Of a DNA stretch of 64,000 bases, positions 1 through 13,169 are shown one piece after another. Source of the DNA: Pseudocercospora fijiensis CIRAD86 (lineage: Eukaryota; Ascomycota; Dothideomycetes; Mycosphaerellales; Mycosphaerellaceae). The stretch covers positions 2,672,651 through 2,736,650 of the forward strand of contig NW_006921538.1 in the NCBI RefSeq assembly GCF_000340215.1, written 5' to 3'. How positions within the stretch are numbered: position 1 is the first letter of the stretch; every line of letters starts with the position of its first letter. A program made the position numbers and the translations under genes. The notes below the pieces were generated by a model that saw only the letters and a program-made list of their open reading frames with translations, searched no databases and was not told the origin of the DNA.

Positions 1-262
1 AGATTGCTTCGGGATTCGCTACCTCGTTCGGATAGTGCTTAGCCTTCTACTAGAAAAAGAAGGTCCCCGCCCCCTACCTAGCTAAAGGAGATAATAATAG
101 TTAGTAAAGCGGCTGGTTTCTAGGATCTAGGTATAAATAGAGATTGCAGTTCCTTCCTCCGAGCGGCTTTTGTCTAAATTTACTAAATTAAAGCTCCTAG
201 GGGTATCTAGGCGACCCCTAGGAGGCTAAACTCTAATACTACCCTAGGGGTAATATTAGAAG
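1..262 (+). repeat. Probable 5' LTR or leader part of the first gypsy element
   Basis: This segment lies directly upstream of the decayed gag. It contains a TATA-like box (tataaata near 130) followed by pyrimidine-rich sequence. It ends in an imperfect palindrome around CCTAGG (about 235-261), a motif that recurs through the block. I could not match it base for base with a second LTR copy, so the LTR call rests on position and the TATA box only. Confidence 0.4.
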
Positions 263-399
263 AAAACAGCCTAGTACACTATTTTCTCGTACAGCAACAT
301 CGAAACAAACCAAACCTACAATATATACTAAAAACACTTTCCTATAGTATTATATTTCAAATTATTTCGTTTTAACTACTTTATAACAATCGAATAAGC

Positions 400-1700
400 T
401 CTAGCGAAAGCGAGCATTACGAATTAGCGGAATCTTCGGAATCTAATAACCTACTAGACCCTATTAACGAAGAAATTAGGCGACGACTAGTTGTTATAAG
501 CGCTATCGACCTAGGGGCTATCGAGCCTTCTACGCCCGAGGCTCTCTATAATATCGTTATAAAGATAATTCAAGGGCAAACTAACCTTCTCCGTTAGAAT
601 AGGCGTCGCCTACTAGAGCTAGGAAGTAGTAGGAACCCTTTGTTCGAAGGGTAGAACGCTATAGCGTACGTAGAACGCTTTAAGGATAACTTAGCCGAGT
701 ATAGACTCGAAGAGGAGTCGGACTAGTACAAGGTCCGGTCCCTTACGAGGACTACTATTACTAAGCTTTACCGAACCCTTAGAACCCTAGTTAGCTACCT
801 AGAAAAGGACGATAAGTCTAATACCGACTAGGAGGTCTTTAAGTAGGCCTTTATAAAGGAGTATCGGGACCGCGATAGCCGTCGTATTAAAGGCAGTCGT
901 ACGTAGCTTAAGAACCTCTATATAGAAAGGCGCACCGAAGATAACGACCTAAAGGAGTACGTCCGCGAGTTTGTTAAGTTAGCGGACGGTATCGACTAGT
1001 AGGACCTCGAGAATTCTTAGAGAACGAGGCTGCTCCTTAAAGGGTTACCGTAGTCTATAGCTAAGCGTATCTTCCGTCGCTACAAGCTTAGCGAAGCTAA
1101 TCCCGAGACCTTTAGGAAGTACAAAGAGGTCCTAGAGACTATTAAGGACGACATTAATAGCTCCGCCGATGTAAAGAAGTTCATTTACGGCGAGGACCGG
1201 AATAACCTAGCCTAGGTAAGGAACGATACCTCGGGAACTAGAGGGCCTAAGTTTCTTCCTAAATCGTAAAGTAGTCCTAGTACCGTAACTCCTACTGTTA
1301 CTAAGCATTCTTAGGACGTTGCGGACTTAGCTGAATCCCTAGCCTAGCTTAACCTTAATACGAAAGCACTATAGCGAGTTAGGGAGGTCCTTAATACTAG
1401 TATACTAAAGGATGTACTACTAGTCTACTAGGTCTCCGATCCCAACTACCCTAAGGCCCCTTTAGTTAACGTCTATACTATACGGAAGATCTATTCTAAC
1501 TTAGATAGCAAGTGCTAAATGTGCGGCGGTTTTAAATATGTTTAATTAGACTACCCTATCTAGAAGGAGCTTCTTAAGAGGAAGCTCGTTATACAAGTAA
1601 ATAGTCGGTTCTACTATACCGATACCGGCGATAAGATTAACTTCGAGTAGGATCGTAGAGCCCCGAAGCTACCTTAACTTAGGAGTCTTCTAGAGAAGAA
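400..1700 (+). pseudogene. Decayed gag of a Ty3/gypsy retrotransposon
   Basis: Reading through the RIP stops gives a coherent acidic and basic-rich polypeptide, with stretches such as YVREFVKLADG (about 958-990) and LKNLYIERRTED (about 910-945) typical of fungal retrotransposon gag. A zinc-knuckle relic with CGG spacing follows around 1,515-1,560. Many in-frame TAG and TAA codons make it non-functional. Its product would be the capsid/nucleocapsid polyprotein of the element. Unlike pol, it is present only once, because the tandem duplication starts downstream at about 2,394. Confidence 0.7.
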
Positions 1701-2689
1701 GTATAGTAGCAAGATCGAGTTTAAGGAGACTAGGAACAGTACCCTCGCCGCTATTACTAAACGAGAAACTTAGAAGATTAGGGCAAAACAGGTTAAGGAG
1801 CGGAGTAGTAACGGTACTACTAAGCCTATTAAAGTTAACTTTATGTCTTAGGACCCGGACGTAGTTACTAATGTTTACGCGGTTACTAAGAACAGTGTAG
1901 ATGTCTACGCTACTACAAGGTCCTAAACTCAGTCGTCCTAAACCTAGTCCTAGGGCAAGGGCAAGAGCCCGTAGAACCCTACCCGCCCTAGTGCGGCAGC
2001 CCCTACTAGGATACTTAAGAAGCAGGCAGCTAATAAGGCTAAGAAATAGCGAGAATCAGTCGCTAAGACTAAGACACTCTAGACAGCCGAAGACCGTGCA
2101 ACCCGAGCTAGTATAGCCTCTCCGGAGGTCCTAGAGACTCCGGATATCGATATAGAGGATAATACTACCGACCTTAGTAGTACCCTAGGCCTAGCTAACC
2201 CGCCGGCCTATAAACGAAAGTTAGCCGACCTAAAGAGCTTTCGCTTTAATAGGTATATAAAGAAGTATAGTACCGGGCCTACTAACTCCTACGATATAAA
2301 GGCAAATACTCTCTTCTAGGCTTTATAGTTCCTAGACCTTAAGTCTAACGTGTCTATAGGAGAGCTTCTAGTATACGGCTTGCCTACTAACCTGTTCTAG
2401 AGCCGGATTCCTAACGATGCTACCTTTATAAAAGACCTTGCAGCCCTCCGACGTAAATAGGGGCGAGAGGACTATATCGACGTCTCTTCCCTATAGTTCC
2501 TTCCTAAATTTTTAGGGGCCTAGGAGTTAGCAGAAGGCGAATTAGTAACCTACGAGAGCTAGGAGACTATCGATAATACTAACGAAGAGGGGATTAAGGA
2601 GATAGGCCGAGGGGATAATAATAATGCCGACCCTGCTTCGGTTTTACTTTCTATTAAGGCTATCCGATTTACTAGCTAATAAATCGGTC

Positions 2690-3240
2690 GAGTAGGACCT
2701 CCTCGACCTAAGGAACTTTACTCTATCCCTAATAATATAGACCTTTCCGCAGTTACCCGTTCCTTTGCCGTCGTTCCCGCTATCTATATTTAAGTTACTA
2801 TCGGAAGCTATAGTTAGTAGTTGCTAGCAATGCTTAATAATGGTTTAGAGTTACTTATTATAAGTAAGCGCTAGGCTAAACAGCTCCGACTGCTAATAAA
2901 CAGAGATATTTCCCTTAGTATATAGGGAGTAAATAGGGAGGTTGCGCTAGTAGGTGCCTACTACAATATTATAGTAGACGCTTTCGGTATATGCTTTTCC
3001 TTTACCTTCTAGATTGCCGCTAACCCGAATACGCTAATTATTCTAGGTCGACTATAGTCTCGCATAACCCGGGGTATCTAGCGCAACTGCGACGATAGCT
3101 CCTAGGAAGGAACTATCGCTAACTAGAAGGGCAACCGAGTCGTATTTACTAGTTATATCGGAAACACTAGCTACAAGTCCTACGAGGATATCCTTACTGC
3201 TTCTAAGCGCTCTTCGGGAAACGCTATAGCGCGGTTATAA
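2690..3240 (+). pseudogene. Decayed gypsy aspartic protease region (copy 1)
   Basis: Reading through stops gives a retropepsin-like segment. A motif of the form LLAML-N-GLELLIIS, where family members have D-[TS]-G, lies near 2,820-2,860, and an ILGR stretch lies near 3,040, as in retroviral-type proteases upstream of RT. The catalytic Asp position reads Asn here, which RIP (G to A) would explain. Non-functional. Confidence 0.6.
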
Positions 3241-3989
3241 GACCGGCAATCTACGCTATAAGTTAATATAGCTTAAATAGGTTATATCTAGAGGTGCGCC
3301 GCTCCGTACGATAAGGCTAGTTTCTAGGCTCTATACTAAGGAGGCGAATACTCGAAGCGATAGCGAGTATAATAGTGTAACGACTACCTAGTATACGAAT
3401 CTCGGTAATAATACTGTCGTAGGCATCGCCGCCGGAAGCGGATCTACCCGAGCCCGAATCCGAACTAACTAATTAGAACGCCGAGCTAATGCTACCCTAG
3501 GGGTATTATTAGGAATCTAACGTTTTCGCCGGAATTATAAATTAGGATTACTAGCTGTATACCTACCGACTTAAGGAGACTTCTAATAAAGTTTACGCGC
3601 TGTTCTATTGCGCTAATCTCCGGGCCTAACGTTAAAGAGAGAGGGCTCGGGTATTACGAGCGGTTAGCGTATATACCCTATATAAGAGGGTAGCTAACAA
3701 GATTAAGCCCGTAAAGGGCAGCGTATATATAACCGATAGGTCTAATCCTAGCGGAAATCCTAACTAGCGACAAAAGTGCCTTAACCGCGAAGCGATGTTA
3801 ACACCTAGGGATAGTCTATACGACTAGAGGTACATTACTAAAAAGTTCTCCGCTATTCCTAGGGGATCGAGGCTAACGCCGGAGAGACTAGCGAATATTA
3901 AACCTAGCATCGAGCTTTCGGATCTCGAACTAGATTTGCTATACGAGCTTCTATACAACCGCGAAGCCGTATTAGTATATAACTTTACG

Positions 3990-5390
3990 TATCTAGGCAG
4001 GATCAACCCGGAGGTTGCCCCTCTATAGAGGATCCGAACGATCGAGTATAAGCCTTAGGCTTACCTAGGGTTTAAGTTAAACCTAAGCTTAAGAGGTATA
4101 GTTAAGGATATAATACGGCAGCGTGTAAAGGCTAGTACCTTAGAGCCTTCCTATGCCTCGTATCGCAATCTATACTTCCTAGTTTAGAAGAAGACAGCTC
4201 CTAGGGAGCTAAAGAAGTATCGGCTAATTAACGCTATATAAAAGTTCAATATAGTTACGATTAGAGATGCTAATCTTCCTCCGGAGACTAATAGGTTCTT
4301 AGAAGCCTTTGCTAACTATATAGTAGCCTCGCTAGTTAATGTGTTCTTAGGCTACGACTAGATACCTCTCTACCCTAACAGCCGGGACCTTACTAGTTTC
4401 GAGACACCTCTTAGGCTATATAGACAAACTACCCTTCCCTAAGGGGTAACTAACTCCGTAGCCTAGTTCGTTCGCATTATAAACCAAGTCCTCGCGGCCT
4501 ATATCTCCTATATAGCGATGCCTTTCCTTAACGATATCGGTATTAAGGGCCCTAAAACTAGGTACGACAATAAAGAAGTAGAGCCTAGTATCCGTAGGTT
4601 CTTTCTCGAATATATTTAGAACCTCGATAGTGTCCTCTACGACCTAGAGCGAGCTAACCTAACGGTGTATAGGGAGAAGCTTTAGCTCCTATGTAAACGA
4701 ATAAACATTGTCGGGTTTGTAACTAATAAGAACGGCCGCTATCCTAACAATGTACGGGTCCTAAAGATTGTATCCTAGCCCGACCCTACCTGCTAGAAAG
4801 ATGTCCGGATCTAGCTTAGAGTAGTCTCCTACTTCCGTATCTAGGTCGAAAACTTTACGTTAGTATATAAGCCTCTATACGCCTTGCTTAAGAAGGATGT
4901 AGAGTTTAAATAGACCTCCGTTTACTAAGCCGCTAAGGACAAGGTTACTAAGGTACTTGTTAGCGCGCCTACGCTTACCTCTATTAACTACTCGGAAGGC
5001 GCAGGTCTACTAATTGTTGCTATCGACTCGAGCGGGGAAGGCTATAGCGAGATACTAATATAGTATAATCGTAAGGAGCCCTCCTTACGTTACCCTATCC
5101 GGTACGAGTCCGGTCTATAGAAACCTATCGAGGCCCGATACGATACTAGCAAGCGAGAGTGCCTTAGTGTCTATAAGGCTCTTAAGAAGTTCCGACCTTA
5201 GCTCTTTAGAGTATTCTTTCGCCTAGAAGTCGACGCTTAGACGCTAGTCTATTAGCTTAACCGTACAGCCTCCGACCTGCCTAACTCTACGATAGCTCGG
5301 TAGGTTACCTAGATCTATTTGTTTGATTTCGACGTCTTCTATATTCCTAGTAAGAAGCATACTAGACCGGATAGCCTTTCTAGAAGGCCT
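3990..5390 (+). pseudogene. Decayed gypsy reverse transcriptase and RNase H (copy 1)
   Basis: The RT palm is readable through the stops. GYD followed by IPLYPNSRD lies near 4,350-4,385, TTLP-GV near 4,430, and the catalytic F-L-[DN]-D-I box near 4,525-4,540 reads FLNDI here against FLDDI in copy 2, so this copy has lost a catalytic Asp. RNase H follows, with AIDSSGEGY near 5,020. It ends in the FDFDVFYIPSK...PDSLSRR tail (5,319-5,390) that closes RNase H in Ty3/gypsy elements. Many TAG/TAA codons; dead. Confidence 0.85.
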
Positions 5391-5699
5391 ACTATAGAGG
5401 AAGATATCGCCGAGATAATAGAAGAAGAGGATATCGACGCGGTTATTAACCGTACCTTCTTTACTACCTTCTATATTAACGCTATGCCGGTAATTACTAG
5501 GCCTACTGCCGACGACTAACCTAGTAACTAGCCTAACGAAGACCCTGCTACTAACGGCGAGGACTAGGACGATACTAAGGCGGGCGAACTAGGTAGGGAT
5601 AATATCCTTAATAGGGTCTACTCCGACGACTCCTATAATATCGCCTACTTCCTTACTTATACGAAGAGAGCTCCCGGTCTATCGAAGAGTTAATACCGT

Positions 5700-6600
5700 C
5701 GTATTATTCGCTATTCTCGGAGGTTCCTTGTTAAGGACTGCATCCTTTAGCGACAAGCTATAGTTAATACACTACTCTAGCGTATTATTAACGATCTAGC
5801 AGCCCGATAAGAAATCCTTCGCTCCGTTTACGATAAGCTCGGCTACCGGGCGGCGGAGGGCACCTTCGATATCCTTCGTCGACGCTACTAGTAGGACGGC
5901 GTATAGGCTAATGTCTCCCGCTACTATAAGAGCTATCCTAAATATAACTTTAGGAATAGCTACCGGCGTCTAGGAGAGCTTCGTATCCCTACTACCTAGT
6001 TAGTTAGGGAGCGGTAGTATAGCGATAGGGTCTATCTTAGCCGCAATAATAGCCTATATATTATTCGAGAGGGTCTTTCTCGATAGCCGGAGGCCTATTA
6101 TTTCTATAAAGGTTGCGGTGCTATTAATGCCCGTAATATAGCTACCTTCCTATTTAAGGATCTGTTTTGCCGCTAGGGAACACCTTACGAGGTTATCTTA
6201 GACAACGCTACGAATAATATAGCTAAGGAGGTTTAAGCGCTACTTGTTTCGTACGGGGCTAAGAACGTTCGCATCTCCCCGTACTATCCCTAGTCGAATA
6301 CTATTGTTAAGCGCGGCTATCGGTCGTTAATTAATGCCCTATCTAAGATAACTAATAGTAGCGATAGATTAGTTCCTATTTCTACCCGCGTCCTAGCCCT
6401 TCTCTAGGCGGACCGAACTACTATTATCGACACGACTAGACTTACACTAGCGGAACTTATAATTAGGAGGGACGCCGTTCTTTCTATTAAATTGTCCTAC
6501 CGTACGCACGGCGTTTACGATTAGGGGTCTGTTCGTACTAGGGCAGACCTTCTTACCCTACGGGCTAAGGCTCTTAAGGATATAACTACGACTTCTTAAG
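5700..6600 (+). pseudogene. Decayed gypsy integrase (copy 1)
   Basis: A catalytic-core relic lies downstream of RNase H: GTPYEVILDNATNN (about 6,178-6,220), ISPYYP-SN (about 6,270-6,300), then a stretch like VKRGYRSLINALSK. The order protease-RT-RNase H-integrase identifies the Ty3/gypsy (Metaviridae) superfamily and excludes Ty1/copia. A chromodomain or other C-terminal targeting module could not be recognised. Stops throughout. Confidence 0.8.
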
Positions 6601-8371
6601 AGGGTCTTGCTCGACAACGTCGGCTTCGGGAAGAGGCGAAGCAGTATTTTAATAACTATAATGCTGTTGATTAGGAACCTCTAAAGGTTGGCGATATAGT
6701 CCTTCTATACCGGTCCGAACTAGAGTATAGTTACTCCTATAAGCTAGCCTTTAAGTAGAAGGGTCCTTATAGAGTAAAGGAGGTCCTTTACTCGGGTTCC
6801 GTATACCTTCTTTAGGAGCTAGATAGTGCTACCTTAAAGCACTCTTACCCTCGGGCTAATCTAAAGAAGATCGTTAAGTTACGCGAACCTGCCCGCCCTC
6901 CGCCGACCGAGGAGGAAGTTAGTGCCTCTATAGACCCTCTACCGTCCTTAGATGCCTATCGGGAGGAGGATCCTACCGCTATTATAGATCCTGTTCTGCC
7001 TAAGAACTATACCTATCCCTAGGTTCGTCTTAGTAAGCTATTAGGAATAACTTAAGAACAGAGGGAGGGTTATATACGGATTAACTATATATAGAGCGTT
7101 TCCGATATTGATTCCGATTCTAATAGTAAACTGGACTTCTAGCTATCTAACTCTAACTCCGAGGAACCTAACTAGTCTAGCGATAAAGACCGCCTAGAAT
7201 TATAGCTAGATCCCGAGACTAAATAATTGCTTGCTCTTCCTTACCTCTACCTACCTCTACTACGTTGCTTCCTTACTCTTATCGATCGTTCTCCGCGCTA
7301 TTAATATAGTACCGCCCTATACCTTTAGTCCTTACCTATTATCTATTCCTACTAATGTTTATACTCTCGTTTATTGCTTTTAGTTTATCCTATTGTTGTC
7401 TTTTGCTTTTGCCTTTACCTTCGATTAATGTTGCTATAACTTTATTCCTTCGCTCTTGTTTCCTTAGATAGAACTATACGAGGCGTGTTTTCCTAATAAT
7501 ACCCCGGGGGTAGTATTAGAAAGATAGCCGAACCTAACCCCTCTACCCTTCTAAGACTACTTCCCTCTAGATTCCTAGACTCTAGCAACCTTCCTTAAGT
7601 AACAACGACAATAAGATACTCTACTAGAGGATGTTCCTACCCTAATTAGCACTAGCTATATAGGACACTAAGAAAGGGAGGATCCCTCTCCCTTCCTAGC
7701 TCTTAGATAGATATAGTAACCTAGGCCTATAGCCTCTAAGAATAGGGACCTTAGGCCGCTAAGCTTAGTATCTAGAAGAAAGAAGAACGTACGGGCTACG
7801 TTTATATGCCTACTACTATAAAAGGTGATGCTGCATCTACAACGATAGTACTATAAGCTAATATAAGCTACGCTAGGCCTAGGCGATTTGCTCCTAGTTG
7901 CTAAGCATCTCTAGAGAAAAGCTAATACTACCCCGGGGGTATTATTAGTCCCGCTAGCCTTACTACTATAGATTACTACTAGGTACTCGAACTAACTAGT
8001 TACATTTCGAGTGCGCGGGAATCTACGAAAGCTAGAGGTTAATAAAGGCGCGTAGTCGCTACTAGCAATTAGCTAGATCGATTATTAAACTTTAGCCGCT
8101 CTACTAATAAAGGAGTCTCGTATGTAGCTTTACTTTTTAGGGTCTATATATAATCGTTATCCGTTTGCTTTACCGGAATATACGGACTACGCTACCTTCG
8201 CACCCTATTTAAGGCGAGCCTTCTAAGCTCTTTCTTCTACTCGAGCACTAACTAACTTACTACCGCCTACCCCCCCCCCCCTCTTCTATCTAAACCCTTT
8301 AATTATTATTAACAAGCTACGAACGTTTTTGTAAGCTCGTTACTAACTCCTTTCCGCTCCGGTCGACTAAG

Positions 8372-11167
8372 ATGTCTTCCGGCGCCCTAAATCCGCTAGG
8401 CGCTAGCAGTAGTAGCAACCTACTAGCCCTAAACCTAGGCGTACTAGTCCCGATCGAAGCCCCCTCCGATAGCGCCTTAGCTGCTATAACTAGCCTCGAG
8501 CACTGCTTCTAGATCGTTACCGCCCTTAAAGACCCTTAAGAGAAGATCTAGAACGCTCGCACCCTACTACGCGTTATTAATAGGAACATTAAGAAGGCTA
8601 CTATCTTAGTTGCGTACGGTATAAATAACTTACGTTAGTCTATCGGTAAGCGTGTCTTTAAGCGCGAGGTCCTTAACGATATAGATATCGAACAAGCCTT
8701 TCCTATCGTCTATAGCCTCGAGACAGCCGGTACCTAGATTCGCTTACGCTTTAAGACCCTCGACTAGGCTTTCGAACATTAGGGAGGACTAAGTAGTCTT
8801 CCTAAGAGCCTTATTAACTTCGCCTACGGTAGATAAGAGCGTGCTAAGCAGGTCTCTTCGTTCGTTAACAAGTATAAGGTCCGTCGTTAAGGCGCCGAGT
8901 ACCTTTTCCGTACTATAATCTATCGTATATCTACCGCTAGTAAGAAGGTAGGCAAGCAGTTACTTAACTTGTCCTTTACGCTTAACGACTTTACGATATC
9001 CTACTAGAAGCGGCACTACGATGCAATTGTCTAGATCGATCTTAATATATAGATAACTAAGGATCTACTAAAAGAGAAGGGCTATCGCATTAATAGTACA
9101 GGTTTTATTGTTAAAGGTTAAGAGGCTCCTATCGTTAATGTCCTTAAACGTAAGGCTCTTCGCCTAGAAATAGAGGCCGATACGGCTGCTAGTCTCGCGC
9201 TCGCTACGGAGATATAGGCTTAAAACCGTCGCCCGACCCGTAACCGTAAGGTCCCTTAGGAAGTTAAGGACGAGCGCGCTAAGGCCGAAGCAGCGCGCAA
9301 GAAGGTATTATATACTCGCTAGGCCCTCCGCAAGGCTACTAAGAAGTACAGCGCCCCTTCTAGGGCTAACTATAGTACTAACTATAGTAACTCGGATATT
9401 AATATACTAGATATACTACTAGAAGATGTCTCCTTTAAAGGCTCCTTTAGCGAGCGTAGAGATAGAGGGCTCTCGCCGATCCTATTAACTAAGAACATCT
9501 ATAGTTCTTACAAGGGCGACTCTATTACGTACCTTATTACTAAGATCGATATAGTTCCTAAAGCCGATATAGGCAAAGCTCCTACCGCCCTATCTATCTA
9601 TTAACAGCTCGACGACCTTAGCAAGCTAGGAGAAGAGCCGTTCTCTATATATACTAACTATATTAAGAAGGCCGCTAAGGTCTATAGTCTCTATACTAGT
9701 ACTAAGGCGATTGTCCTCGTCGGCCGCCTATTAAAGATTAGTCGCGAGGTTCCTAATTAAGACGCCTTCGCTACCCTTAAGGCTAATTAGGCCTATGCTA
9801 ACTAGTTTCCTAGACGCCCTATTGCCGCCCCGACATCTCTAGGACTCTACGCGTTCAACCCTACTAGTACTATTACTCGCGCCCTTACGCTAACGGATCG
9901 CTAGAGCAAGTTCGTTACCGGCATCCTTAGCTAAGGCACTTCCTTCGACCGCTTTCGCTAGACTAGTAATACTATCTTCCCTTAAGTCTTTAGCTAGTTA
10001 TAAGAGCCTCGTAGAGTATATCTTCCTTTCCTTATCGACCTAATATAGGAGGAGTTTAAAATATACCTTTAGTATATACGTACGATGCCTAAGTCTAAGC
10101 AGGAAGGCCGCAATGCCCTTTAAACTTATAGTATAAGCAACCAAATCGTCCGCTAGCACCCTGCCCTATAGCTCTTAGCTATCGCCCTTCGACCTAATTA
10201 CGTATACGAGCTTATCTCTATCCCTAAGCCTACTAAGTTCTTTAAGGTTAGCGGTACTTATAAAAACTGTCCTTCTAAGGAGTCTGCTCGTCTTAGACAA
10301 GATATAGTTAAGCTCGTAGCTAGCGAGGGTACTAGTTACCTACGTATTAAGGTCTGTCTTATATCTAAGGATAAGACTAGCTGCTCTACTATTGTCGAAG
10401 GCATATATTAGCCCGAGGTCTTTGTAAACTAGGTTAAGAAGCTTAAGGCTCGTAGCCTAGTCCCGCTAAGCAAGATCGGCAAGCTTACTAACAAGCACCT
10501 TACCGACGACGACCTCGACTATATGTTCGATAGTTAGCCTAATAGTAAGGGGCGTAAGGCGGAGTAGATCCTTAACCCTTTAAAGGAGTACAAAGTCTCT
10601 ATTTAGATACTATACCTGCTATATAGTAATCTAAAGACTAAAAGCAACTATATATTAATTAACCTAGGCTACTCTCGCGTTAACGACGGCACTAAGATTG
10701 AGGGTTACGACAACTTAACCGTCGCCGAGGTTGCTAAGGCGCACCGTAATCTAACCGCCCTTCTAGGTTCGAATACCTTCGTACTGTTCCCCTTCCCTAC
10801 TACTATCTTAGTCGAAGGCCTTAGTTGCATCTCCGACGCCCTAGTTAGTAGGATTCCTTAGTTAAGTTACGTTATTTAGAACGAAGTTAAATAGATCCTC
10901 TAGCTTAATAACGAGGGACTTAAGGAATATCTACACGATTAGGAGAATGCTACGAAGGAAAAGGCTACTAACCTCCTCGTTAATCAAGCTTTCTACGAGG
11001 GATAGTACTTCGGTACTAACAGCTTTAACGTATACGGCGGAGATTTTAAGAACCGACTAGCAGATAAGGTTATTGCTAGTAAGGATTACGGCGCGTTAAA
11101 GCAACAGTAGGTCTGTATAGTGTTGCTTAGGAAGTTATTTTTATATAATTATAGTATCTAGGATTAA
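8372..11167 (+). pseudogene. Long decayed ORF of unknown function in the repeat unit (copy 1)
   Basis: Starting at the ATG at 8,372, one reading frame runs about 930 codons to a TAA at 11,165-11,167. It is interrupted only by codons of the type RIP makes from Gln or Trp. The conceptual product begins MSSGALNPLG and contains stretches such as FDSxPNSKGRKAE near 10,530. I recognise no reverse transcriptase, DDE transposase, helicase or recombinase motif. It follows a TATA-like box (tatttaa near 8,209) and a poly-C 5' leader. It could be an extra ORF of the retrotransposon or the gene of another element nested in it. No function is assigned. Confidence 0.55.
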
Positions 11168-11577
11168 TGCTACCCCGGGGGTATTATTGCGGAGTTCTAA
11201 AAATAGCCTTAGCTAAGAACGCTAAGGATGCATATATGTTTGTTTTAAGCGCGCAATGTAAAGCGTGTCTAGTTAGATACGAAGAAAGGGAGGGATATTA
11301 GCTAGTAACCGGCCCTACACCTATAGGCTAGTTTTAAGCCTATATAAGAGGCCTCCTTCTATATTGTAGATAGAGCATTAACCTCGTACAGCACATTGTT
11401 TATGTTACACTTCTATAATGCCTATATTGTAGGGCTCTAGTTATTAGCCTAAGCGACAGTCTCGCTATCCTATCTTGCTAAATATAGCTGCCTATATTGC
11501 TATAGGTTATATTACCCTCGGTAGCCTATACTATTGCTACAAGTAGTAGTAGTAGTGTTAGTTTCCGTCCTTTACTA
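11164..11577 (+). repeat. LTR-like block at the end of copy 1
   Basis: It begins with the palindrome gctaccccgggggtattatt and contains a promoter-like tatataagagg near 11,340. It ends at the duplication junction. The same block sits at the end of copy 2. An LTR is the simplest reading, but no matching 5' partner was found inside the window. Confidence 0.4.
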
Positions 11578-11874
11578 TTCTAGAGCCGGATTCCTAACGA
11601 TACTACCTTTATAAAAGACCTTGTAGCCCTCTAATATAAATAGGGGCGAGAGGACTATATCGACGTCTCTTCCCTATAGTTCCTTTCTAAATTTTTAGGG
11701 GCCTAGGAGTTAGTAGAAGGCGAATTAGTAACCTACGAGAGCTAGGAGACTATCGATAATACTAACGAAGAGGGGATTAAGGAGATAGGCCGAGGGGATA
11801 ATAATGCCGACCCTGCTTCGGTTTTAGTTTCTATTAAGGCTATCCGATTTACTAGCTAACAAATCGGTCGAGTA

Positions 11875-12420
11875 GGACCTCCTCGACCTAAGGAACTTTA
11901 CTCTATCCCTAATAATATAGACCTTTCCGCAGTTACCCGTTCCTTTGCCGTCGTTCCCGCTATCTATATTTAAGTTACTATCGGAAGCTATAGTTAGTAG
12001 TTGCTAGCAATACTTAATAATAGTTTAGAGTTACTTATTATAAGTAAGCGCTAGGCTAAACAGCTCCGACTGCTAATAAATAGAGATATTTCCCTTAGTA
12101 TATAGGGAGTAAATAGGGAGGTTACGCTAGTAGGTGCCTACTATAATATTATAGTAGACGCTTTCGGTATATGCTTTTCCTTTACCTTCTAGATTGCCGC
12201 TAACCCGGATACGCTAATTATTCTAGGTCGTCTATAGTCTCGTATAACCTAGAGTGTCTAGCGCAACTGCGACGATAGCTCCTAAGAAGGAACTATCGCT
12301 AACTAGAAGGGCAACCGAGTCGTATTTACTAGTTATATCGGAAACACTAGCTATAAATCCTACGAGGATATCCTTACTGCTTCTAAACGCTCTTCGGGAA
12401 ACGTTATAGCGCGGTTATAA
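11875..12420 (+). pseudogene. Decayed gypsy aspartic protease region (copy 2)
   Basis: Counterpart of 2,690-3,240, with the same retropepsin-like frame and additional RIP transitions (for example aatgctt to aatactt near 12,010). Non-functional. Confidence 0.6.
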
Positions 12421-13169
12421 GACCGGCAATCTGCGCTATAAGTTAATATAGCTTAAATAGGTTATATCTAGAAGTACGCCGCTCCGTACGACAAGGCTAG
12501 TTCCTAGGCTCTATACTAAGGAGACGAATGCTCGAAGCGATAGCGAGTATAATAGTATAACGACTACCTAGTATACGAATCTCGGTAATAATGCTATCGT
12601 AGGCATCGCCGCCGGAAGCGGATCTACCCGAGCCCGAATCCGAACTAACTAATTAGAGCGCCGAGCTAATGCTACCCCGGGGATGTTATTAGGAATCTAA
12701 CGTTTTCGCCGGAATTATAAATTAGGATTACTAGCTATATACCTACCGACTTAAAGAGACTTCTAATAAAGTTTACGCGCTGTTCTATTACGCTAATCTC
12801 CGGGCCTAACGTTAAAGAGAGAGGGCTCGGGTATTACGAGCGGTTAGTATATATACCCTATATAAGAGGGTAGCTAACAAGATTAAGCCCGTAAAGGGCA
12901 GCGTATATATAACCGATAGGTCTACTCCTAGCGGAAATCCTAACTAGCGACAAAAGTGCCTTAACCGCGAAGCGATATTAATACCTAGGGATAGTCTATA
13001 CGACTAGAGGTATATTACTAAAAAGTTCTCCGCTATTCCTAGGGGATCGAGGCTAACGCCGGAGAGACTAGCGAATATTAAACCTAGCATCGAACTTTCG
13101 GATCTTAAACTAGATTTGCTATACGAGCTTCTATATAACCGCGAAGCCGTATTAGTATATAACTTTACG

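Larger units (their letters stand above)
2394..11577 (+). repeat. Tandem duplication unit, copy 1 (9.2 kb)
   Basis: The unit starts at the shared sequence tctagagccggattcctaac (2,396 onward) and ends just after gtttccgtcctttac near 11,575, where the same start sequence resumes. It contains gypsy pol (protease, RT, RNase H, integrase), a non-coding block, an unrecognised long ORF (8,372-11,167) and an LTR-like block. Matching landmarks sit 9.18-9.19 kb further on in copy 2. These include the RNase H tail (5,319 versus 14,505), the poly-C tract (8,270 versus 17,450) and the CCCCGGGGG palindrome (about 11,164 versus about 20,363). Confidence 0.88.
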
